DNA of 64,000 nt from Planctomycetota bacterium (GTDB lineage: Bacteria; Planctomycetota; B15-G4). The notes under the pieces were generated by a model. It was given only the letters and a program-made list of their open reading frames with translations. It ran no database searches and was not told the DNA's origin. The DNA lies in contig BQJR01000001.1 in assembly GCA_021604805.1 (NCBI GenBank), positions 310,001 through 374,000 on the forward strand, given 5' to 3'. This document shows, one piece after another, positions 18,692 through 28,935 of the stretch; the first letter of the stretch is position 1, and every line of letters starts with the position of its first letter. Made by a program: the position numbers and the translations under genes.

Positions 18692-19900
18692 TCAGCGCTT
18701 GGCGGCAGCCTTCTTACGCGCGGGCTTGGGCGCGCTCAGCTTCGCGGCGTCCTTGGCCAGAGCGGCAGCCTTGGTGGTCTGCTCCCAGGTGAACGCGGCG
18801 CCCTTGCGACCGAAGTGGCCGTGACGCGCGGTCTCGAAGTAGCGCGGCTTGCGCAGGTCGAGCGCCTTGAGGATGCCGGCCGGACGCAGGTCGAAGTGCT
18901 TGTTCACCAGCGCCTCGAGATCGGACTCGGGCAGCTTGCCCGTGCCGAAGGTCTGCACGTTCACCGACACCGGCTTCGCGACGCCGATGGCGTAGGCCAC
19001 CTGCACTTCGCAACGCTCGGCGAGCTTCGCGGCCACGATGTTCTTGGCCACCCAGCGCGCAGCGTAGGCCGCCGAGCGGTCCACCTTGCTCGGGTCCTTG
19101 CCGGAGAAGGCGCCGCCACCGTGGCGCCCCATGCCGCCGTAGGTGTCCACGATGATCTTGCGACCGGTGAGGCCGCAGTCACCGTGCGGACCACCCACCA
19201 CGAAACGCCCCGTGGGGTTGATGTGGTACTTGGTCTTGGCGTCGAGGAACTTGGCCGGGACGATCGACTTGATCATCGCGATCATGTCCTTCTCGATGCG
19301 CTTGTGCGGCACGCCATCGTCGTGCTGCGTGGAGATCACCACCGCGTCGACGCGCACTGGCTTGTTGTCGTGGTACTCCACGGTCACCTGGCTCTTGGCG
19401 TCGGGACGCAGGTACTTGACCTTGCCGGTCTTGCGCAGCTGCGCGTGCTTGGCGACCAAACGGTGCGAGAGGTCGATGGCCAGCGGCATGAGCGCGGGCG
19501 TCTCGCGGCAGGCGTAACCGAACATCATGCCCTGGTCGCCGGCGCCCTGTTCCTTGTGCATGCCCGCGCCCGCCGTGACACCTTGCGAGATGTCGGGCGA
19601 CTGCGTGTCGAGCGTGACCATCACGGCGCAGGTGTCACCACTGATGCCGTAGGCGTCGTCGGTGTAGCCGATGCGGTTGATCGTCTCGCGAGCGATCTTC
19701 GCGTAGTCCACGCGCGCCTTGGTCGTGATCTCTCCGGCGACAACGCAGAGACCGGTGGTGACCATGGTCTCGCAGGCCACTCGGGAGTTGGGGTCGCCCT
19801 TGAGACAGGCATCGAGGATCGCGTCGGAGACCTGATCAGCCACCTTGTCGGGGTGGCCCATCGAAACGGACTCGGATGTGAAGAGGACCTTCCTGGTCAT
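18692..19900 (-). CDS. metK: S-adenosylmethionine synthase
   Basis: A 402-residue MetK making SAM from methionine and ATP. GHPDK near the N-terminus, GAGDQG(M)MFGYA, the P-loop-like [20 protein letters not shown] and [19 protein letters not shown] are all present. The C-terminus carries an extra Lys/Ala-rich tail ([12 protein letters not shown]). I choose ATG 19900 because GGAG lies 9 nt upstream; ATG 19915 has no proper spacing. The 95-base gap from waaA contains a small hairpin with a T run. Its product would supply the two radical SAM enzymes and other methyltransferases. Confidence 0.96.
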   Translation of the reverse strand: MTRKVLFTSESVSMGHPDKVADQVSDAILDACLKGDPNSRVACETMVTTGLCVVAGEITTKARVDYAKIARETINRIGYTDDAYGISGDTCAVMVTLDTQSPDISQGVTAGAGMHKEQGAGDQGMMFGYACRETPALMPLAIDLSHRLVAKHAQLRKTGKVKYLRPDAKSQVTVEYHDNKPVRVDAVVISTQHDDGVPHKRIEKDMIAMIKSIVPAKFLDAKTKYHINPTGRFVVGGPHGDCGLTGRKIIVDTYGGMGRHGGGAFSGKDPSKVDRSAAYAARWVAKNIVAAKLAERCEVQVAYAIGVAKPVSVNVQTFGTGKLPESDLEALVNKHFDLRPAGILKALDLRKPRYFETARHGHFGRKGAAFTWEQTTKAAALAKDAAKLSAPKPARKKAAAKR

Positions 19901-19923
19901 CGGGTGCAGCTCCATGCCTTGGC

Positions 19924-19954
19924 AAAAAGTCTATTGAAGAAGGGCGTAGAGACT
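19924..19954 (-). promoter_or_regulatory. Leader hairpin with T run before metK
   Basis: On the minus strand AGTCT (19954-19950) pairs with AGACT (19932-19928), followed directly by T4-T5, 24-54 bases before the metK ATG. The stem is only 5 bp. It could be a weak attenuator or part of a leader RNA; I do not match it to a known SAM riboswitch. Confidence 0.25.
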
Positions 19955-19995
19955 ATCCGATTCCCCGCAGCAATCCAGCGCTGACCGCAGCCCGC

Positions 19996-21302
19996 TCAAG
20001 TGAGCAGCCCGGCCTGCCGCATGAGCTCCAAGTTCTGCCGGGTGGCGCCGCGCAGTTTGGACAGCGCCTGAGCGGCGGCCTTGCCCATCCGTGAGCGCTC
20101 CTCCGGGTCGTGCAGCAAGGCGAGCAGCTCGCGGCCGAGCGCTGCCTCGTCGGCGACCACGCGCAGGGCGCCTTCTTGTGCGAGGCACTCGGCGTCCTTG
20201 CGGCAGGATTCGAGGTGTGGGCCCACCAGCTGAGGGCAGCCCGATGCGGCGGGTTCGAGCACGTTGTGTCCGCCGACGGGCACGAGCGAGCCCCCCAGGA
20301 ACACGAGATCGGCCAAGCCGAAGAGCGTCTCCAGTTCCCCCATCGAATCCACCAGCAACACGCTGCCCGGATCCACGGACGCGGCTCCCGCGTGCAGCTC
20401 CGAGCGCCGCTGCGCGGGCACGCCGAGCTTGCGCAACCCGCGTTCGATCTCGCGCATGCGCTCGAGATGACGCGGCACGAGCAGCAACCTGCTGACCTCC
20501 CCACCGCCGGCCGCCAGCCATGCGCGCACCACGGGCAGGTCTTCGCCTTCATGGGTGGAGCCGGCCACGAAGACAGGCAGCTCACCGTTCACGCCGAGTT
20601 CGGCGGCGAGGGCGTCCACGGCTTGCCGCTCGGGTCCATCCGTGAGGTCGTGCTTGAGGTTGCCGGTCACGCTCACACGATCCGCAGGCACACCGAGCGC
20701 CAGCAGGCGGTCGCGATAGACCTCGTTCTGTGTGGCGACGAGGTCGAGTCGGTCCCACTCGGGCAACCACCACGCCATGCGCCGGTAGGTGCGGAAGCTG
20801 CCTTCGGAGACACGCCCGTTCAGGATCACCTGCGGCACCTGTGCTTCGTCGAGGGCGCGCATCAGCGCGGGCCAGACTTCGAGCTCCATCAAGATCTGCA
20901 TGCGCGGACGCAGGCGTCGCACGAGCGCGCGCACCACCCAGGGCAGGTCGAGCGCCGCGGGGAACACGAGTCGATCGGGGAACTGCTTGCTGGCGGTCTC
21001 GAAGCCCGTGGCCGTGCCCGTGCTGAGCACGATCGGGATGTCCGGGACCGACGCCGCCAAGGCAGCCACGAGTCCGCGCGCCGCCTTCACCTCCCCCACG
21101 GACACGGCGTGGATCCAGATCGGTGCCGGCCCCTCGACGGCCTCCCGCAGCGGGCGGAAGCGTCGCAACATCCAGCGCGCTTGGCGCGGGTCGCGCAGGC
21201 AACGGACCAACCAAGGGAGCGTGGCGAGCACCAGCACCACGTGCACCGCGAGGGCGTAGGCGAGGTGCGAGGCGGCGACCCTGAGGGGTCCCCGAGCTGT
21301 CG

Positions 21303-21306
<4 letters not shown>
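19996..21306 (-). CDS. waaA: Kdo transferase (3-deoxy-D-manno-octulosonic acid transferase)
   Basis: A 436-residue GT30 enzyme that adds Kdo to lipid A precursor. A hydrophobic N-terminal helix anchors it to the inner membrane. WIHAVSVGEVKAA (about residues 63-75), the NGRVSEGSFRTYR segment and the donor-binding end DSMGELETLFGLADLVFLGGS with GGHNVLEPAA are diagnostic. ATG 21306 overlaps the secA stop (ATGA), so it is coupled to secA. Its presence argues for a lipid A-type outer membrane. Confidence 0.93.
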
Positions 21307-24041
<2,735 letters not shown>

Positions 24042-24113
24042 GGTTGCGGGCCTACGTGGTGTTCGAAAGGCGAAACGACGAGCCACCCATTGGAGCGCGT
24101 TGAAGGGGGCGAG

Positions 24114-24947
24114 TCAAAGCGCGGGCGGATCGGGCAGCAAGTGTTCCAGCATCGAGAAGAGCAACTCGGCGCGGAAGGGCTTCACCAGGAATCCATCGGC
24201 GGCGTCGAGCTGCTGCAGCGTGAGCGCGCCGGCGGTGGCGATGAGCACCGGGATCTTCGCCGTCTCAGGGCGTGACTTGAGCACCCGACAGGCCTCGAAG
24301 CCGTTCAGGTGCTTCATCTCATTGTCCATCAGGATGAGGTCGTGGAGCTGCGGATCGGCGAGCTCCACGACATCCAAGCCGTCGCAGAGGCAGGTCACGG
24401 AATAGCCGCGGCCCTCCAGCAAGAGCGCCAGGGTGGACGCGATGCACTCGTCGTCGTCGACCACCAAGACCGTGCGGCCGTTGGGCTCCACGCGCGAGGC
24501 GGGGCGCGTCTCGACCAGCCCCTTGAGGTGACTCGCGGTCGGCAGGCGCGCCTCGGCCCAGGCCGTCTCCACGCGCTCCTTCACCGAGAGGTTGTAGTGC
24601 TTGAGTTCCAGGAAGGCCTGTTCCTCGCCGCCCTCGAGTTCGAACATCTGGTCGTGCGTGTCGACCTCGAAGAAGAACTCGCCCTCCACGAGGTGTTCCT
24701 GGAGCACGAGCTTCATGAAGGGATAACGCGCGTTGCCCAGACGGATCACGTAGCGATGCACCACGGCGCCGCCGGCTTGCTGCGCTTCGTCGGTGAACAC
24801 TTGGAGCACGTCGGCGACGGGGGCGTCGTCGTTGCCCTCGAGCTTGACGGGCACGGCGTCGGCCTGCTCCTTGCCCGCGAAGGCCACCGACTGGTAGAGC
24901 TCCAGCGCCTGTCGCAGATCGCGAACGCGAATGGCCCCGAGTCGCAC
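24114..24947 (-). CDS. Response regulator with an uncharacterised N-terminal domain
   Basis: A 277-residue protein. Residues ~157-275 are a complete receiver domain: acidic pair D164/D165, phospho-acceptor D208 (LILMDNEM), T238 and K256 (FLVKPF). Residues 1-150 form an alpha/beta domain I do not recognise, with an acidic core (LVEGEFFFEVDTHDQ). Having the receiver at the C-terminus with no DNA-binding domain suggests output through protein contacts. GTG start at 24947, two bases after pyrD's stop. No histidine kinase is in the window. The N-terminal domain may be specific to this lineage. Confidence 0.8.
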   Translation of the reverse strand: MRLGAIRVRDLRQALELYQSVAFAGKEQADAVPVKLEGNDDAPVADVLQVFTDEAQQAGGAVVHRYVIRLGNARYPFMKLVLQEHLVEGEFFFEVDTHDQMFELEGGEEQAFLELKHYNLSVKERVETAWAEARLPTASHLKGLVETRPASRVEPNGRTVLVVDDDECIASTLALLLEGRGYSVTCLCDGLDVVELADPQLHDLILMDNEMKHLNGFEACRVLKSRPETAKIPVLIATAGALTLQQLDAADGFLVKPFRAELLFSMLEHLLPDPPAL

Positions 24948-24949
24948 CG

Positions 24950-25921
24950 TCAGGTGGCTCCCAGCGTTCCGATTTGCGCCTGCACGCTGCGACGCCCAGC
25001 GGACGCGAGGTGCTGCGGCAACTCGGCGAGCAGGCGCGGGAGCACGCCGGGTTCGCGGTAGTGCGCGGTGCCGATCTGCACGGCGCTGGCCCCCACGGTG
25101 AGGAACTCGAGCGCGTCGTCGAGATCGAGGATGCCGCCGATGCCGATCACGGGCAGGTCGGGGTGCGCGCGCACGACCTCGTGCACCATGCGCAGAGCGA
25201 TGGGTTTGATCGCGGGGCCCGACAAGCCGCCGACGGTCGTGCCGAGACCCGGGGCGCCGGTGCGCCAGTTCACGCTCATGCCGAGGATCGTGTTGATCAA
25301 GGACACCGCGTGCGTGCCGCCGGCTTTGGCGGCTTCGGCGATCACGGCCACGTCGGTGACGTTCGGTGAGAGCTTGGTGATCACCGGCAGGTCGGTGACG
25401 TTGCGCACGTCGCGCACGAGTTTGTGCACGACGTCGGGGTCACGTGCGAAGGGGAGGTTGCCGCCCTCCACGTTGGGACAGGACACGTTCAGCTCGAGCG
25501 CGTCGATGCCTTCGCAACGATCGAGTTGAGCGGCGAGCTCGGCGAACTCGTCGGCGCTGCCGCCCGCCAAGTTCACGATCAGGCACTGCGCGCGCCCGGA
25601 GAGCTGCGGCAAGACCTGCGCGATGAAGTGGTCGATGCCCTTGTTCGGGAGGCCGATGCTGTTGAGCAGACCCGACGGCGTCTCCGCCAAGCGCGGCATC
25701 GGATTGCCGCGGCGAGCTTTCTTGGTGATCGTCTTCACGACGACCGCGCCGGCCACGCTGAGCGAACCCCAGAACGGCTCCATCTCGAGGCCCAGGCCCG
25801 CCGTGCCGGAGGCTGTCATGAGCGGGTTGGCCAGCTCGAGCGGCCCGATCTTCACACGCAAGTCGACCTCTTCAGGCCGCACCTCTTGTTGCGTGACGGA
25901 CTCGGCGGAATGGCTGCTCAT
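24950..25921 (-). CDS. pyrD: Dihydroorotate dehydrogenase, class 1B catalytic subunit
   Basis: A 323-residue flavin TIM-barrel enzyme oxidising dihydroorotate to orotate. The class 1 catalytic Cys is C148 in ELNVSCPNVEGGN; FMN-binding VIGIGGI and the terminal GASAVQIGTAHY phosphate site are present. NVSCPNVEGG is the class 1B form, which normally works with the PyrK iron-sulfur/FAD subunit; no pyrK is near. A hydrophilic ~18-residue N-terminal tail precedes the barrel. pyrC (56570-57859) is the other pathway gene in the window. Co-transcribed with the response regulator. Confidence 0.92.
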   Translation of the reverse strand: MSSHSAESVTQQEVRPEEVDLRVKIGPLELANPLMTASGTAGLGLEMEPFWGSLSVAGAVVVKTITKKARRGNPMPRLAETPSGLLNSIGLPNKGIDHFIAQVLPQLSGRAQCLIVNLAGGSADEFAELAAQLDRCEGIDALELNVSCPNVEGGNLPFARDPDVVHKLVRDVRNVTDLPVITKLSPNVTDVAVIAEAAKAGGTHAVSLINTILGMSVNWRTGAPGLGTTVGGLSGPAIKPIALRMVHEVVRAHPDLPVIGIGGILDLDDALEFLTVGASAVQIGTAHYREPGVLPRLLAELPQHLASAGRRSVQAQIGTLGAT

Positions 25922-25988
25922 GTGGGGCCGCTCAGGTAGGGCCGCGGTTTCGGGCGACGGTCGGGCGCGCGCCTCAAGCTGGCGGCCA

Positions 25989-26528
25989 TCATATCCCGCG
26001 CGGCTTGCCGTTCGCGCCCTGCTCGTCGGAGGCTTCCTCGGCGCGCTTCTGCGCGGCGGCGTTGCGCCCCTCCAGGAGCATGCCGAGCGCCAGCAGCACC
26101 ACCCCCACGCTGATGCCGCTGTCGGCCACGTTGAAGATCGGGAACGGGTCGAAGGCGGGCAGGTCGAGATCGACCATCAGGAAGTCGCGCACGTGGCCCA
26201 GGGCGAAGCCGTCGTAGATGTTGCCGAGCGCGCCACCGAGCACCAGAGCCAGGGAGAAGAGCAGCATCCGCGACTGCCGCGGCGTGGTCAGGATCATCCA
26301 GACCACAGCCAGCGAGGCCACGACGCGCCCCCACACGAGCGCCTGCGGGAAGTCGGGGAACAAGCCCCACATCATCCCGGAGTTCTGCACCTTCGTGAGA
26401 CCGAACCACTCGCCGAGCAGCCACTCATGGCGACCTTGCACGAGGGGCTCGTACACGAAGTGCTTGCTCAGCAGGTCAGCGGCGAGCACGAGCACAGCCA
26501 GCAGGAACCAGCGCAACTTGCCGCTCAT
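25989..26528 (-). CDS. lspA: Lipoprotein signal peptidase (signal peptidase II)
   Basis: A 179-residue membrane aspartyl protease that removes signal peptides from diacylglyceryl prolipoproteins. Four hydrophobic helices; catalytic Asp residues are D115 (GHVRDF) and D136 (FNVADSGIS). The usual NLIDR is here NIYDG and the usual NxGAAFG is NSGMMWG, so two normally conserved blocks are divergent. A charged tail follows residue 155. Strong ribosome site (GAGG). Lies just after the DksA-like gene, a common pairing. It would process the TPR and CRTAC1 lipoproteins in this window. Confidence 0.92.
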   Translation of the reverse strand: MSGKLRWFLLAVLVLAADLLSKHFVYEPLVQGRHEWLLGEWFGLTKVQNSGMMWGLFPDFPQALVWGRVVASLAVVWMILTTPRQSRMLLFSLALVLGGALGNIYDGFALGHVRDFLMVDLDLPAFDPFPIFNVADSGISVGVVLLALGMLLEGRNAAAQKRAEEASDEQGANGKPRGI

Positions 26529-26626
26529 GTCGCCTCGTTCCTCGGTCGTGCACGCTGCACAAGTCTGCTCCGCTTCCGCGTGGGACGCTGCCGGTCAGGC
26601 GCCCTCTGCACGCCTACCGCGAACGC

Positions 26627-27823
26627 TCAGTAGAGGCCTTCCTGCTGTTCCTGGCAAGGCACGCAGGTCGACGCGAAGGGCAGCGCCTCGAGGCGCGGCA
26701 GCGGGATCGAGTCGTGGCACTCTTCGCACACGCCGTAGGTCCCCGACTCCATGGCCTGCAGCGCCCGCTCGATCTGGCGCAGGATGCGCGCCTCTTGTTC
26801 CATCAAGCCCAACGTGAGGTTGCGCTCGTAGACATCGGTGCCGTGCTCGGCGCCCGACTCGGCGTCGACATCAGGGTCGGGTGCTCGCAGGGCTTCGTCG
26901 CCCATCATGTTCATGTCGGCCAGCAGACGTTCGCGCTTCTCGATGAGCTGCTTGCGCATCGGACGCAGCTGCGTCTTGGTGTACGGCGATTTGACCGGCT
27001 TGTCGGAGACCTCGCGCTCGTGCTTGGCCTTGGCTTCGAGCCACGGACGCTTCACGCGCGCAGGGCGCGCCGCGATGTTCACCACCGGCTTCACGCCCTT
27101 GGGCACCGCGCGCTGCTCGGCTTGGACGGTCTGCTTCTTGGCCTGCGCGGCTTTGGCGCGCGCGGCGACGCTGCCCGCGTCGGCGACCTTCTTCTTTCCC
27201 TTGCCTGCGGCCTTCTTGGTGCTGGCTTTCTTGCTGCTGGCCTTGGTCTTGCTCGCGGCTTTGGTTTTGGAGCTCGCCTTGGACTTGGCGGCCTTCGCGG
27301 ACTTGGGAGCGGCTTTGGTCTTGGCCTTGCTGGCGGTCTTGCTCGTGACCTTCTTCTTGGGAGCGGTCTTCTTCGGCGCAGCCTTCTTGGGGCTGCGAGT
27401 GGCCTTGGTCGCGCGCTTGGCGGTCTTCTTGGGAGCCGCCTTCGCCGCGCGCTTGGGGGCCGTCTTGCTGCGTGAGGTCTTCTTCGCGGTGGACTTGCGC
27501 GCCGTGGTCGTCTTCTTGGTCACGGTCTTCTTCTTCGCGCTGCTGCGAGCGGCCGCCGTCTTGGTGCGAGCACGCGAGGTCGTCTTCTTGGTCGTCTTCT
27601 TGCGGGACGACGTGGTGCTCGACTTGCGCCCGGAAGCCTTGGCCTTCGGCTTGGTCTTGCTGGCCTTGCGCGAGACCTTCTTCGTGGTCTTCGTCGCCGA
27701 CTTCTTGGTGGCCGTCTTCTTGGTGGACTTCCTGGCCGTTTTGGGGCGAGCGACAGCCTTCTTGCGGCCGGTCGAGCGGCTCGCGCTCTTGCGCGCTGTC
27801 TTGCTGGTCTTCTTGGCGGGCAT
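26627..27823 (-). CDS. DksA/TraR zinc-finger protein with histone H1-like Lys/Ala tail
   Basis: A 398-residue fusion. Residues 1 to ~225 are almost only Lys, Ala, Thr, Ser and Arg in KKxxxKKxA-type repeats, like histone H1 tails and bacterial Hc1 proteins. Residues ~225-278 are a basic linker. Residues 279-398 are a DksA/TraR domain: a coiled-coil pair and a C4 zinc finger at C366, C369, C387 and C390 (CEECHD...CVPC). The acidic DxxDxA tip of E. coli DksA is not evident; GTDVYERN stands there, as in the general-stress branch of the family. It could tether an RNA polymerase-binding factor to DNA or compact the nucleoid. ATG 27823; precedes lspA by 98 bases. Low codon complexity is due to the Lys repeats. 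Confidence 0.88.
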   Translation of the reverse strand: MPAKKTSKTARKSASRSTGRKKAVARPKTARKSTKKTATKKSATKTTKKVSRKASKTKPKAKASGRKSSTTSSRKKTTKKTTSRARTKTAAARSSAKKKTVTKKTTTARKSTAKKTSRSKTAPKRAAKAAPKKTAKRATKATRSPKKAAPKKTAPKKKVTSKTASKAKTKAAPKSAKAAKSKASSKTKAASKTKASSKKASTKKAAGKGKKKVADAGSVAARAKAAQAKKQTVQAEQRAVPKGVKPVVNIAARPARVKRPWLEAKAKHEREVSDKPVKSPYTKTQLRPMRKQLIEKRERLLADMNMMGDEALRAPDPDVDAESGAEHGTDVYERNLTLGLMEQEARILRQIERALQAMESGTYGVCEECHDSIPLPRLEALPFASTCVPCQEQQEGLY

Positions 27824-27858
27824 GGGCGACAGCTCGCGGCGTCGGAGGGCGCCCGCAG

Positions 27859-27882
27859 AGCGGGTGACCGAAGCGGGTGACC
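27859..27882. repeat. 11-bp direct repeat in the DksA-H1/recombinase gap
   Basis: AGCGGGTGACC occurs at 27859-27869 and again at 27872-27882, 13 bp apart, and runs directly into the CTAG array. Between the array and the DksA-H1 start. Confidence 0.55.
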
Positions 27883-27923
27883 TAGATCGCCTAGATTGCC
27901 TAGGCTGGGCTAGCCTGGTTTAG
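27881..27923. promoter_or_regulatory. Phased array of five CTAG/TTAG repeats
   Basis: TAG triplets at 27883, 27892, 27901, 27911 and 27921, four within CTAG and the last within TTAG, spaced 9, 9, 10 and 10 bp. Neighbouring units read CCTAGATCG, CCTAGATTG, CCTAGGCTGG, GCTAGCCTGG and TTTAGGCTGG. CTAG is rare in GC-rich DNA. The array lies 58-100 bases before the DksA-H1 ATG and 40 bases before the recombinase start, so it is well placed as an operator. Confidence 0.5.
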
Positions 27924-27962
27924 GCTGGGGAGGCGTCGAGCCGAGACTCAGCCCCCCCTGGA

Positions 27963-28919
27963 TTGGGCCGCACCATAGCTCTCCAAAGTCGAGAATCAAC
28001 CGCAAAGCCCCCAGACACGGGCCTCTCTCGCAAGATCAGATCCTGGCTCGCGGGGCTGCGCGCCGAGGCTGCGCTCTCGTCGCACACGCTCGACGCCTAC
28101 CGGCGCGACCTCTCGCGCTTCGCCAAGTGGTGCGCTGTGGAGCAGGTCGACACCGACGCGCTCGGCAGCACGGAGGTGGTCGGCTTCCTGGCTGCCGAGC
28201 AATCCGCGGGGCGCGCGCCCTCCACCCTCGCCCGACGCCTCTCGGCCTTGCGCGGCTTCCTGCGCTGGTGCGCCCGCGAGGAAGGCTTGCGCGTGGACCC
28301 CTGCGCGGAGCTCACGGGGCCGTCGCGACCGCGGCCGCTGCCCAAGTTGCTCGACCCCGAGCAGGTGGAGGCTCTGCTCGACGCGCCCCCCACCGACACG
28401 CAGCTGGGCCTCCGCGACCGCGCCTTGCTGGAGCTGCTCTACGCCACGGGCGCGCGCGTGAGCGAGGTCGCGGGCTTGCCGCTCGACGCGCTCAAGGAAC
28501 ACCGCGACGTGCTGCGCCTCGACGGCAAGCGCAACAAGCAGCGCCTCGTGCCGCTCGGTCGTCGCGCGCGCAGCAGCCTGGACCGTTACCTCCGCGACGT
28601 GCGCCCGGTGCTCGAAGCGCGCGCAGGCGAGGCCGCCGTCGGTCTGCGCTGGGTGTTCCTCTCGAACCGCGGCAAGCGTCTGGGGCGCGACCGCGTGTTG
28701 CAGATCGTGCGCGACTACGCACTCGCCAGCGGCTTGCCGCCCATCACGCCGCACGTGCTGCGTCACTCCTTCGCGACGCACATGCTCGAGAACGGCGCCG
28801 ACCTCCGCGCTGTCCAAGAGCTGCTCGGTCACGCCGACATCGGCACCACCGAGATCTACACGCACGTGGATCGACGCCGACTCGCCGGCGTGCACGAGCG
28901 CCATCACCCGCGCGGTTAG
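27963..28919 (+). CDS. Tyrosine recombinase of the XerC/XerD type
   Basis: A 318-residue site-specific recombinase. The N-terminal core-binding domain (residues ~22-110) is followed by the catalytic domain with all active residues: R165 (ATGARVSE), a beta-hairpin Lys at 189-192, H264 and R267 (HVLRHSFATH), H290 (LLGHADIGTT) and nucleophile Y299. Size and motifs fit Xer proteins that resolve chromosome dimers rather than phage integrases. The only in-frame start is TTG 27963; it is divergent from the DksA-H1 gene and convergent with uvrC (16-base gap). Whether it is XerC or XerD is not decidable here. Confidence 0.88.
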   Translation: MGRTIALQSRESTAKPPDTGLSRKIRSWLAGLRAEAALSSHTLDAYRRDLSRFAKWCAVEQVDTDALGSTEVVGFLAAEQSAGRAPSTLARRLSALRGFLRWCAREEGLRVDPCAELTGPSRPRPLPKLLDPEQVEALLDAPPTDTQLGLRDRALLELLYATGARVSEVAGLPLDALKEHRDVLRLDGKRNKQRLVPLGRRARSSLDRYLRDVRPVLEARAGEAAVGLRWVFLSNRGKRLGRDRVLQIVRDYALASGLPPITPHVLRHSFATHMLENGADLRAVQELLGHADIGTTEIYTHVDRRRLAGVHERHHPRG

Positions 28920-28935
28920 CAGCGCGCACTCGGAG

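Noticed and set aside
19916..19995. SAM riboswitch before metK
   Set aside because: The leader is under 100 nt and I cannot fit it to SAM-I, SAM-II or SAM/SAH consensus; only a small hairpin is claimed.
27824..27962. Recombination or attachment site for the adjacent tyrosine recombinase
   Set aside because: The CTAG array lacks inverted arm sites around a 6-8 bp spacer as in dif, and the recombinase looks like a housekeeping Xer protein.
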